Of a DNA stretch of 15,973 nucleotides, positions 1-6,860 are shown in pieces; within the stretch, counting starts at the first letter, position 1; the number at the start of each line of letters is the position of its first letter. The position numbers and the translations under genes were made by a program. The stretch lies in the NCBI GenBank assembly GCA_948762645.1, contig CAQBRY010000039.1:1-15973 (forward strand), read 5' to 3'. Origin of the DNA: an uncultured Eubacteriales bacterium. Lineage in GTDB: Bacteria > Bacillota > Clostridia > Oscillospirales > Acutalibacteraceae. The notes under the pieces are model-generated. The model was not told the DNA's origin and made no database searches. It saw only the letters and a program-made list of their open reading frames with translations.

Positions 1-1291
1 ATATAAATTCAGCTATCTCATCGAAGTCATCAATACAAATACAATTTTTTACTTTCTTAGCTAAATCTTTAGAGTGAATATCATATATGTTTGTTTCTCT
101 TACAGGCAAAATCTCTGTTAATATAGCCTCATCAGCTATCGACAAAACTTTTGCAAAATCATCTAAAAACATAAATGTTCTTGAATACGTATGAGGCTGA
201 AAAACCGCCCACACTTTATTAAATCCCATATTTTTCGCAACTGTTAAAGTAGATCTTATTTCCGTAGGATGATGAGCAAAATCGTCTACAATTAAAATTC
301 CATGTGGATTTCCCAAAATTTCAAATCTTCTATGTGCACCTTTAAATTCTAAAATGGATTTTTTTATTTCCTCAAACTTTACTCCTAAATTTAAACACAC
401 TATTATTGCTGCAACAGCATTATATATATTATGTTTCCCCGGAATACTTAAATTTATATTTCCCAAGCAACTACTATCTGACATTAATTCAAAAGATGCA
501 AAACCATTTTTTTCAATAACTATATTATCAATTATATAATCATTCTCTTTAGAAAATCCAAACGATATTTTATTTTTATCTACGTCCTTTAAAATATCTA
601 CTATATTTGAATCATCTCCATTATATACAATTGTATTCTTAGTTTGAAAAGCAAATTTTTTAAAGGAGTTTTTCATATTTTCAAACGTCTTAAAATAATC
701 TAAATGATCAGCTTCAAGATTAAGAATTACAGAAAATTTAGGATAAAGCTGTAAGAAACTGTCTACATACTCACAAGCCTCGCACACAAATATATCAGAT
801 TTTCCTTCGCAGCTATTCCCATTTAATCTTTTAAGCGTACCGCCAATTATAGAATTTGGACTTTTATTAACATCTAATAATATATGAGTAATTATAGAAG
901 TAGTGGTAGTCTTACCGTGCGTTCCGGATACGCCAATAGAATTATTATATTTTTCTGATATTAATCCTAAAATTTCGCATCTTTCTATAATAGGTATCCC
1001 CCTGCTTTGTGCCTCAATAATTTCAGGATTAGACATCTTTATAGCAGCGGAATAAACTAAAACGTCACAGATTCCTATATTTTCGGATTTATGTCCCAAT
1101 GCTACTTTTATACCTAAATCTCTCACTTTATCAAGTGTATCGGATTCATAAACATCTGATCCTGTAATCTTAAACCCCTGAGATTTAAGAATTTTAGCAA
1201 TCGGAAACATACCCGATCCGCCTATACCTACAAAATGAATAGTTCTACTATTATCATTCAAAATTTCTCTAACTTTCTCAATACGTTCCAT
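1..1291 (-). CDS. murC: MurC, UDP-N-acetylmuramate--L-alanine ligase (3' end outside window)
   Basis: Cytoplasmic ligase that adds L-alanine to UDP-MurNAc using ATP, the first amino-acid step of peptidoglycan precursor synthesis. I translated 430 codons by hand; the family is usually about 455-460 aa, so only a short C-terminal piece is missing. Visible motifs are the nucleotide-binding loop VGIGGSGM (residues 21-28), the Mur ligase P-loop GTHGKTTTT (123-131), EACEYVDSFL (171-180), NLEADHLDYF (191-200), the C-terminal DDFAHHPTEI (336-345) and QPHTYSRT (365-372). The ATG at 1291 is set by a strong SD, AGGAGAGG at 1306-1299. That SD lies inside the last codons of the upstream membrane-protein gene, whose TAA ends 3 nt before this ATG, so the two are translationally coupled. 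The family assignment is secure. Confidence 0.97.
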   Translation of the reverse strand, partial: MERIEKVREILNDNSRTIHFVGIGGSGMFPIAKILKSQGFKITGSDVYESDTLDKVRDLGIKVALGHKSENIGICDVLVYSAAIKMSNPEIIEAQSRGIPIIERCEILGLISEKYNNSIGVSGTHGKTTTTSIITHILLDVNKSPNSIIGGTLKRLNGNSCEGKSDIFVCEACEYVDSFLQLYPKFSVILNLEADHLDYFKTFENMKNSFKKFAFQTKNTIVYNGDDSNIVDILKDVDKNKISFGFSKENDYIIDNIVIEKNGFASFELMSDSSCLGNINLSIPGKHNIYNAVAAIIVCLNLGVKFEEIKKSILEFKGAHRRFEILGNPHGILIVDDFAHHPTEIRSTLTVAKNMGFNKVWAVFQPHTYSRTFMFLDDFAKVLSIADEAILTEILPVRETNIYDIHSKDLAKKVKNCICIDDFDEIAEFI

Positions 1292-1294
1292 AAA

Positions 1295-1924
1295 TTAACC
1301 TCTCCTTTGAACGTTTTTATAGTATTTTTTTTTGCTATGAGATTTAGTATCGTGCTTATTACATGTTTTCATATCTATATTGCTGGGTATTTTTCTATTA
1401 TTTACTATTACAAATATTATAAAAGAAATACCTAAAAGTATTAGTAGCCAAGATATCGCTCCTTTTAATATTTTATCACTGTTATCTTTTTGTCTTACAT
1501 TTTCTATTTTCTCACTACTATCCAAATCAAGATCTTCAAATGAAATTTCAGGTAATAAAACCTGTTCCGATATTTCTTCTTTATCTTTAGTTTCCTTAAT
1601 ATTTGTTTTCTTTTTCAAAGTCCTAGCTTCTTTATTTTCTACCGACTTCTTAACATCTTGAATTTCGGATTCCAAATCATCAGTTTGTTCTTGCATACCT
1701 ACATTATTTGTATTCTCCTCAACTTTTTTGTCATCATTGTCTATTTGTCTGGATAATTCAGAATTATTGCTATCTATATTGTTATTTACCTCTTCAGAAT
1801 TATTTTCAATAATAGCACGATTATTGTCTTCCACAGCATAGTAATTTGAAATATTAAATAACAATACCCCCAAAAAACATAAAACTATACTATACAATAT
1901 TAATTTAATAAAACTTTTTTTCAT
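1295..1924 (-). CDS. Two-TM membrane protein of unknown function, coupled to murC
   Basis: Not recognised. The 209-residue product has a basic N-terminus (MKKSFIK), a first hydrophobic segment at about residues 4-25, and a linker of about 130 residues rich in Asn, Glu, Asp, Lys and Ser. A second hydrophobic segment (WLLILLGISFIIFVIV, about 159-174) and a Lys/His-rich tail of about 30 residues follow. The positive-inside rule puts both ends in the cytoplasm and the acidic linker outside. I start at ATG 1924, which has GGAG 6 nt upstream, rather than the in-frame TTG 12 nt earlier that would contain that SD. The gene precedes murC with its stop inside the murC ribosome-binding region, so a role in cell-wall synthesis or division is possible but only inferred. 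No enzymatic motif is visible. Confidence 0.8.
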   Translation of the reverse strand: MKKSFIKLILYSIVLCFLGVLLFNISNYYAVEDNNRAIIENNSEEVNNNIDSNNSELSRQIDNDDKKVEENTNNVGMQEQTDDLESEIQDVKKSVENKEARTLKKKTNIKETKDKEEISEQVLLPEISFEDLDLDSSEKIENVRQKDNSDKILKGAISWLLILLGISFIIFVIVNNRKIPSNIDMKTCNKHDTKSHSKKKYYKNVQRRG

Positions 1925-1973
1925 ACAAATCTCCAATATCTAATTAGAGTACACACAATAAATAATATTATAA

Positions 1974-1998
1974 TATCTTAATTATTATAATTAAGATA
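1974..1998. repeat. Perfect 25-nt palindrome centred on the -10 box
   Basis: Two 12-nt arms (TATCTTAATTAT and its reverse complement) flank a single central base at 1986. The TATAAT of the operon promoter lies at the centre, so a protein bound here would block the promoter. It is all but two bases A/T, which raises the odds of chance, and no regulator is visible nearby. Confidence 0.5.
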
Positions 1999-2012
1999 AA
2001 AAATTAATTCAA
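1984..2012 (-). promoter_or_regulatory. Sigma-A-type promoter of the membrane protein-murC operon
   Basis: On the minus strand, TTGAAT (2012-2007) is followed after 17 nt by a perfect TATAAT (1989-1984), about 60 nt upstream of the ATG at 1924. It is the only well-spaced pair in the gap. A second TATAAT at 1972-1967 lacks a matching -35. Confidence 0.65.
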
Positions 2013-2046
2013 TAAATTAAACATATAGGAAACAAAGAAAAAAGTG

Positions 2047-2075
2047 AGGAACTAATTGCAAAAAGCAATTAGTTC
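2047..2075 (-). terminator. Intrinsic terminator after the AAA+ cassette
   Basis: A perfect 11-bp stem, GAACTAATTGC / GCAATTAGTTC (2049-2059 and 2065-2075), closes a 5-base loop about 20 nt past the stop of the minus-strand gene ending at 2095. In that direction it is followed by CTCACTTTTTTC. In the other direction it is followed by TTTCGTTT, so it may also work both ways. Confidence 0.7.
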
Positions 2076-2094
2076 TTTCGTTTAATACCCTATT

Positions 2095-2511
2095 TTAACC
2101 GCCAATTTGATCTGTTAAATATCTAAATGATTCATTATCCACTAAAAATTTACTTAGTACTAATGGTTCTACATCTGCACCTTCAGGAAAAGGTTTTTCA
2201 GGAATGGTATACATTTCAAGCACTAAAGCATATCTCTGATCATGGGATAAATCCATTCTGGCTTCTTTTTCACATAATTTCTCTTTAATAATCGAGTCAC
2301 TGTATGCTAAAAATACTGGAAAATTTATTTCAATGAATTTGTAACAGCAAGCTTTTGACCTAAGTATAAATCTATTCAACTCAAGTCCCTCATTTTGAGA
2401 TATATGTCTAACTATACTCACAATTTGAGGATAACTATATTCCGTCTTTGAAAAAAGACCGTTGGCTCGGCTTGTTTTATAATCAAAATCGTAAAGATAC
2501 CTGTCCTTCAA
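2095..2511 (-). CDS. Unknown protein; good ATG is out of frame by one base
   Basis: Not recognised. The 138-residue product is soluble and mixed alpha/beta in character, with an aromatic N-terminus (DRYLYDFDY), a Cys pair (KACCYKF) and no signal peptide, TM segment or catalytic motif I can name. The only in-frame start is a TTG at 2511 with no convincing SD. An excellent start, GGGAG then ATG at 2530, lies just upstream but is one base out of register. It is followed at once by seven A residues. Dropping one A joins it to this frame and gives the natural N-terminus MKKYIELKDRYLYD (144 aa). Either the assembly has an extra base, or the gene is phase-variable, read by slippage, or broken. It is the last gene of the cassette begun by the AAA+ ATPase. 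Confidence 0.6.
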   Translation of the reverse strand: MKDRYLYDFDYKTSRANGLFSKTEYSYPQIVSIVRHISQNEGLELNRFILRSKACCYKFIEINFPVFLAYSDSIIKEKLCEKEARMDLSHDQRYALVLEMYTIPEKPFPEGADVEPLVLSKFLVDNESFRYLTDQIGG

Positions 2512-2529
2512 CTCTATATATTTTTTTCA

Positions 2530-2685
2530 TTAGAGGCACTCCCTCTTTTTTTCAATAATTTTACCAGTAAATACCCCCATCTTACACACCCGTATTCCTC
2601 CGCTGGCGTTAACATCAACTTTTATTCCTAAAATTGCTCCATATAAAGTTAAACCTAATATTAATGCTCTACATAATGGCCTAAT
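2530..2685 (-). CDS. Small membrane or secreted protein, probable AUU start
   Basis: Not recognised. The open frame encodes about 51 residues. A short basic start (RPLCR) leads into a hydrophobic stretch (ALILGLTLYGAILGI), then VDVNASGG and a basic Cys-containing tail ending KKRECL. It looks like a signal peptide or a single TM anchor. There is no ATG, GTG or TTG at its N-terminus, but AGGAG at 2698-2694 sits 8 nt before an ATT codon (2685-2683), the rare start used by infC in other bacteria; an ATA is 3 nt further upstream. Its TAA overlaps the next ATG as TAATG, a classic coupled junction, and this is the main reason to believe it is translated. Its frame is the same as that of the 2095-2511 gene, separated by tandem stops TAA TGA. 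Confidence 0.45.
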   Translation of the reverse strand: MRPLCRALILGLTLYGAILGIKVDVNASGGIRVCKMGVFTGKIIEKKRECL

Positions 2686-2711
2686 TATATTCTCTCCTAT
2701 ATATTTTAACT

Positions 2712-2783
2712 TTACTTTCTAATCACATCATAAATGCAACACAAAATAAATATTGTTACTAATAAAAATATAATATTTAACAA
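2712..2783 (-). CDS. Possible 23-residue hydrophobic peptide
   Basis: A TTG-started frame just after the AAA+ gene reads MLNIIFLLVTIFILCC followed by IYDVIRK and a stop: one TM-length hydrophobic segment with a basic C-terminal end. No SD is visible before the TTG, and AT-rich sequence easily produces such frames, so this is only a candidate small membrane protein of the cassette. Confidence 0.2.
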   Translation of the reverse strand: MLNIIFLLVTIFILCCIYDVIRK

Positions 2784-2796
2784 TTTAAAGATTGAG

Positions 2797-4080
2797 TTAT
2801 ATCTCATTTATAATTACAAAATCTACATTTTCATCAAATTTTAATTTTAAAGTTTTTCCGGTATAAGAATTTCCACTGTCTTTTTTAGATATCCTATATT
2901 TCACCATTAAAGATCTTATCTGATCAATATATTTATGTATACACCTTGCACCCTTATGTTCCTGACAGCATCTCTCACCTAATAAATCAAAGAAGTTCTC
3001 TGATAACTCAATATTAATTCCATATGTTCTAAAGTAATATGAAATCAAATCAAACACACGTGGTAATGCTATTTTTATATATTCTTCTTTTGTTAAAGCA
3101 CCAAATTCAACTAATGTTAACCTATTTAATAATGAAAAATCATGGTCAACTTCTGTTCTAAGCTCAGCATTATTACTTCCAGCATCACCTTTTACAAGAC
3201 TACTTCTACTTTCATTAGAAGTTATTACTATTATAGTGTCTCTGAAATCTAGTTTTCTTCCCTCTACGACTATATATCCTCTATCCATTATCTGACGTAA
3301 AAATTCATCTATTGATCCTGTTGGGTCATACATTCTCATCTTGTCAATTTCTTCAATTAAAAGGACTGTTTTCGGATTAGTTAAAATTTGTTGAGCCATT
3401 TTAGTAGGATACTGTATTTTCTCTCCGGCTATCCCATACACAACTTCATTTCCAAAAAATTGTTCAATAGGAGATTTAGCATCCTGAGAATGGTCCATTT
3501 TTAACATGGAAGGATTTATAACTAAATGATCAGATATTCCACATAAACTTTTAGATATTGCATTAGCAGTTTCTGATTTTCCTACTCCGGAATCTCCATA
3601 CAAATATAAAACACATGCCCCTTTTGATCTCTGTGAAAGTAATCTTCCCTCTAAGAAACTTGCTATCTTCTGTTCGATAACTTTTTTTGCATTTTCTTGT
3701 CCTATAATATGATTAAGATTTTCATGCAGAAGTCTTATAGCTCCCTCAGGATCGTCAATAAATGTTTTTCTTGAAACACTAAATTCTCTAGTTAAAGTAT
3801 TGTAAATTCTTCCTCCCCAATCTCTAACAGTATTTACACATGGTACTATATTTCTCACAACTGGAGAAAAGAAGTTTCCGGCTAAAAATGTCGCTCCAAG
3901 CCATAATATGCCTTGACTTACAACATCTACCCCTCCGGCACCTTCAATTACCTTGTTACCTATGGCACATATATTTTCCCTAAAAGCCTCTTCATTTTCT
4001 TTAGCTAAAGCTGGAATAGTGTTAAAAAGGCTCAATGACATTCCAATAGACAAAATTTTTAAAATTTTCTTATTTAACAT
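2797..4080 (-). CDS. Clp/torsin-type AAA+ ATPase with N-terminal signal or membrane segments
   Basis: A single-AAA+ protein of the Clp/HSP100-torsin class, 427 aa from ATG 4080. I prefer this start because AAAGG is 9 nt upstream of it, while the earlier in-frame ATG at 4089 abuts that SD. Residues 1-26 form a signal-peptide-like segment (KK, a hydrophobic core, then IPALA-KE). A second hydrophobic stretch lies at about 58-75 (ILWLGATFLAG). The AAA+ core follows: IIGQENAK (125-132), Walker A GDSGVGKS (162-169), Walker B TVLLIEEID (238-246, with Glu where Asp is usual), sensor 1 VITSNES (285-291), arginine-finger LLNRLT (317-322) and sensor 2 GAR (377-379). Such enzymes remodel protein complexes. 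If the first segment is cleaved the ATPase is exported; if both segments stay as a hairpin the ATPase domain is cytoplasmic. There is no ClpP-binding loop that I recognise. It heads a minus-strand cassette and its substrate is unknown. Confidence 0.85.
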   Translation of the reverse strand: MLNKKILKILSIGMSLSLFNTIPALAKENEEAFRENICAIGNKVIEGAGGVDVVSQGILWLGATFLAGNFFSPVVRNIVPCVNTVRDWGGRIYNTLTREFSVSRKTFIDDPEGAIRLLHENLNHIIGQENAKKVIEQKIASFLEGRLLSQRSKGACVLYLYGDSGVGKSETANAISKSLCGISDHLVINPSMLKMDHSQDAKSPIEQFFGNEVVYGIAGEKIQYPTKMAQQILTNPKTVLLIEEIDKMRMYDPTGSIDEFLRQIMDRGYIVVEGRKLDFRDTIIVITSNESRSSLVKGDAGSNNAELRTEVDHDFSLLNRLTLVEFGALTKEEYIKIALPRVFDLISYYFRTYGINIELSENFFDLLGERCCQEHKGARCIHKYIDQIRSLMVKYRISKKDSGNSYTGKTLKLKFDENVDFVIINEI

Positions 4081-4112
4081 TATATTCATCCTTTTAATTC
4101 GATTTTAAATAC

Positions 4113-4141
4113 ATTATACCATAATCGAAACTTAAAGTAAA
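4113..4141 (-). promoter_or_regulatory. Extended -10 promoter of the AAA+ cassette
   Basis: On the minus strand TTTACT (4141-4136), a 17-nt spacer and TGG-TATAAT (-10 at 4118-4113, with the extended TGn) lie about 33 nt upstream of the ATG at 4080. A 7-bp inverted repeat, TTCGATT at 4098-4104 and AATCGAA at 4123-4129, brackets the -10 and could be an operator. Confidence 0.7.
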
Positions 4142-4424
4142 TATTTTTTTAATAAAATTGTTGAATTTAAATTAGTACATTTATTTATATTGTATTCAAA
4201 ATACAAAGACAAACTATACAAAAAGTTGTATAATTATATAATAGATTTCTATAGAAAAATAATTTATATAAAAAATAAACTTTTGTCCCATGTTTAAGCA
4301 TTTTACATTAAACATATAATATAATTATGAGACAAAAGAATATTTAAAATTTTATACAAATTAAGTTTCTTTAAAATACTCATCTAAAAATAAATTTAAC
4401 TACAGATTGGAATGTTGTCTACAA
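4142..4424. other. Divergent intergenic region before murD with nested inverted repeats
   Basis: No gene is visible here. Two structures stand out. One is a perfect 7-bp hairpin, TATACAA/TTGTATA (4215-4221 and 4226-4232), overlapping a TATAAT at 4229-4234. The other is a nested pair: CTTTTGTCCCA at 4280-4290 matches TGAGACAAAAG at 4328-4338 in 10 of 11 positions, enclosing TGTTTAA/TTAAACA (4291-4297 and 4308-4314). TATAAT-like boxes at 4315-4320 and 4320-4325 lie in the outer loop. A murD promoter is presumably here, but I cannot pair any -10 with a good -35. Confidence 0.4.
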
Positions 4425-5837
4425 ATGAACGAAAAATATAAAAATTTCCTGAAATACATAAAAAACAAAAATATAATGTTCTGTGGAATAGGAAGAAGCA
4501 ATATTCCTTTAGTAACTATGTTCAAAGATTATGCCAATAAAATTATTGTCCATGATAACAGAAGCAGAAAAGACTTGAAAGATCAAATTTCTTTGCTTCC
4601 TGAAAATATTGAATATAGGTTGGAAAATAAAAGCCTTGGAAATTTAGATTTCGATATAATATTTCGTACGCCAGGCATGAACTTTTTTTCCAATGAACTA
4701 AGTCAGGCTAAGAAAAAAGGAATAATAGTAACGTCTGAAATGGAAGTATTTTTTGATGTTTGTCCGTGTAAGATAATAGGTATAACGGGCAGCGACGGAA
4801 AAACTACTGTTACAACTCTAATATCCGAAATACTAAAACACTCCGGCAAAAAAATACACCTGGGAGGAAATATTGGAACTCCATTGCTTCCTAAAATTAA
4901 CGAAATAGATTCCAATGATATTGTAGTGGCGGAACTATCAAGTTTCCAATTGATATCTATGAGAAGAAGTCCTGATGTAGCAGTAGTTACTAATTTATCT
5001 CCGAATCACCTAGATGTTCACAAAGACATGAATGAATATATAGAAGCCAAAAAAAATATTCTCCTGCATCAAAATGCATTTTCTAAAACTATATTAAATT
5101 TTGATAATTCTATTACTAAAGGTCTTAATAAAGACGTAAGAGGAAAAAATATATTTTTTACAAGAAGAGAAAAAATAGATAACGGCGTATGGCTTAATTC
5201 TGACGGTACAATTGTTTTTTCTGAAAATAATAAAAATGTCCCCATAATATCTTATAAGAACATCATATTAAAAGGAAATCATAATCTTGAAAACTATATG
5301 GCTGCAATATCCGCCGTATATGACGAGGTTTCCGCTGAAGACATTAGGTATGTAGCTAAAAATTTTTCCGGGGTAGAGCACAGAATAGAATTTGTAAAAA
5401 ACGTCAATAACGTACAGTACTATAACGACTCTATAGCTTCAACCCCTACCCGTACTATTTCGGGAACATTATCTGTATTTGACAAAAAGATAGTATTGAT
5501 CGCAGGAGGATATGACAAAAACATTCCATTTGACAATCTCGGAAAAGAAATAGTTAAAAAAGTAAAATCACTAATTCTTATGGGAAATACATCAGAAAAA
5601 ATATATAAAAGCGTAATAAATGCCACTAAAGAAAGTCAGGAACGCATAAATATAAAAATTCATAAAGTATCCAATATGAAAGAAGCCGTAGAATATGCTT
5701 ATAAAACAACTTTATCCGGAGATATTGTTGTATTGTCACCAGCTTGTGCAAGTTTCGACCTATATAAAGATTTTGAAAAACGAGGCAATCATTTTAAAGA
5801 ACTGGTGGAAAATCTTCCGGAGCAGAAAGAAGGATGA
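4425..5837 (+). CDS. murD: MurD, UDP-N-acetylmuramoyl-L-alanine--D-glutamate ligase
   Basis: Adds D-glutamate to UDP-MurNAc-L-Ala with ATP in the cytoplasm, the step after MurC. At 470 aa it is near the usual family length. Motifs in order are the N-terminal GIGRSN, the P-loop GITGSDGKTT (119-128), GGNIGTPL, ELSSFQL, NLSPNHLDVH, YIEAKKNIL with the Lys expected to be carbamylated, GNHNLENYMAA, the HRIEFV region, IAGGYDKNIPF and LSPACASFDLYKDFEKRG. I start at ATG 4425; an in-frame TTG at 4407 also lacks an SD, so the start is uncertain by six residues. It is the first gene of a plus-strand run that includes two M42 peptidases. In most Bacillota murD lies in the dcw cell-division cluster, so this placement is unusual. 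Confidence 0.96.
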   Translation: MNEKYKNFLKYIKNKNIMFCGIGRSNIPLVTMFKDYANKIIVHDNRSRKDLKDQISLLPENIEYRLENKSLGNLDFDIIFRTPGMNFFSNELSQAKKKGIIVTSEMEVFFDVCPCKIIGITGSDGKTTVTTLISEILKHSGKKIHLGGNIGTPLLPKINEIDSNDIVVAELSSFQLISMRRSPDVAVVTNLSPNHLDVHKDMNEYIEAKKNILLHQNAFSKTILNFDNSITKGLNKDVRGKNIFFTRREKIDNGVWLNSDGTIVFSENNKNVPIISYKNIILKGNHNLENYMAAISAVYDEVSAEDIRYVAKNFSGVEHRIEFVKNVNNVQYYNDSIASTPTRTISGTLSVFDKKIVLIAGGYDKNIPFDNLGKEIVKKVKSLILMGNTSEKIYKSVINATKESQERINIKIHKVSNMKEAVEYAYKTTLSGDIVVLSPACASFDLYKDFEKRGNHFKELVENLPEQKEG

Positions 5838-5843
5838 AATTAT

Positions 5844-6860
5844 ATGAAAAATTTGATATATGAACTTTGCAGTAAACAGGGAATTTCCGGAGATGAAAAA
5901 AATATTTCTAAATTTGTATATAAAAAACTTTCTAAATACTGCAAATGTAAAATAAGAAATGATGGAAGTGTAATCGGAACTATCGGAAACGTCAATTCCG
6001 AGTACAATATACTTTTTGACGCACACATAGATCAAATCGGACTTATAATAACTTATATAGATGACAACGGATTTGCAAAAATTTCAAACTGCGGCGGAAT
6101 AGACTCAAGGATACTTCCTGGAAGTACCGTTAAAACATGTCAAAATCCTGAAATAACTGGTATCATATGTTCCATTCCTCCACATTTATCAAAAAAAGGT
6201 TCTGATAAAGTATCATCTATTGATGAATTGTACGTAGATTTTGCTATGCCTTGTGAAGAAATAAAAAAATATATAAATGTAGGTGACAGACTATCATTAC
6301 TTGGAGAATTTCAAGAACTATTAAATGAAAGAATATCTTCACCGTCTATAGACGATAGAGCCGGGGTTGCCGTACTTATAAAATTAGCTGAAAAATTAAG
6401 CAAAGAAAATCTTGACCATAAAATAACAATTTTACTAAGTTCCCAAGAAGAAACAAGTTCTCTCGGTGCCATTACATCATCTTACGAATGTCGTCCCGAC
6501 GAAGCTATAGTGGTAGACGTAAGTTTTGCAAAGCAGCCCGGCGTTGACAGTAACAAATATTCTAAACTTGATAAAGGTCCGTTAATCGGTATATCACCTT
6601 CTTTGTCAAAAAAGGTCACAAACTTACTGATAAAAACAGCTCAAAAAAAAGATATTCCTTATCAGCTAGAAATTATGGGGGGCAAAACCGGGACAAACGC
6701 AGATCATATTTCCGTTAGCAGAGAAGGCGTTCATTGCGGTCTTGTGTCTATACCTCAAAGGTATATGCATACTGCCGTAGAGGTAGTTAGTATAAAAGAT
6801 ATGGAAAATACCGTAGAATTACTCTTTAATTACGCAAAAAAAGGAGGTATTATTAAATGA
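5844..6860 (+). CDS. M42 family metallo-aminopeptidase (first of tandem pair)
   Basis: A di-metal aminopeptidase of family M42 (glutamyl aminopeptidase/FrvX-like), usually a large cytoplasmic complex that trims short peptides. The 338-aa product shows the full metal set in family order: His61 in DAHIDQIG, Asp170 in SIDDRAG, Glu202-Glu203 in SQEE, Asp225 in VVDVSFA and His309 in YMHTAVE. The usual Glu of AHxDEIG is Gln here, but that residue is not a metal ligand. AAGGA lies about 12 nt before the ATG, and murD stops 6 nt upstream. The 3' end overlaps the next gene by four bases (ATGA). It differs strongly from its neighbour, so the pair probably forms distinct specificities or a hetero-oligomer (inference). 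Confidence 0.92.
   Translation: MKNLIYELCSKQGISGDEKNISKFVYKKLSKYCKCKIRNDGSVIGTIGNVNSEYNILFDAHIDQIGLIITYIDDNGFAKISNCGGIDSRILPGSTVKTCQNPEITGIICSIPPHLSKKGSDKVSSIDELYVDFAMPCEEIKKYINVGDRLSLLGEFQELLNERISSPSIDDRAGVAVLIKLAEKLSKENLDHKITILLSSQEETSSLGAITSSYECRPDEAIVVDVSFAKQPGVDSNKYSKLDKGPLIGISPSLSKKVTNLLIKTAQKKDIPYQLEIMGGKTGTNADHISVSREGVHCGLVSIPQRYMHTAVEVVSIKDMENTVELLFNYAKKGGIIK

Noticed and set aside
354..539. Plus-strand 61-codon frame
   Set aside because: It is antisense to murC, whose reading frame and motifs are unambiguous.
4417..4426. GTCTACAAAT just before murD, repeated at about 9268-9277 before the sensor phosphatase
   Set aside because: A ten-base match with different spacing to start codons and no symmetry; probably chance.
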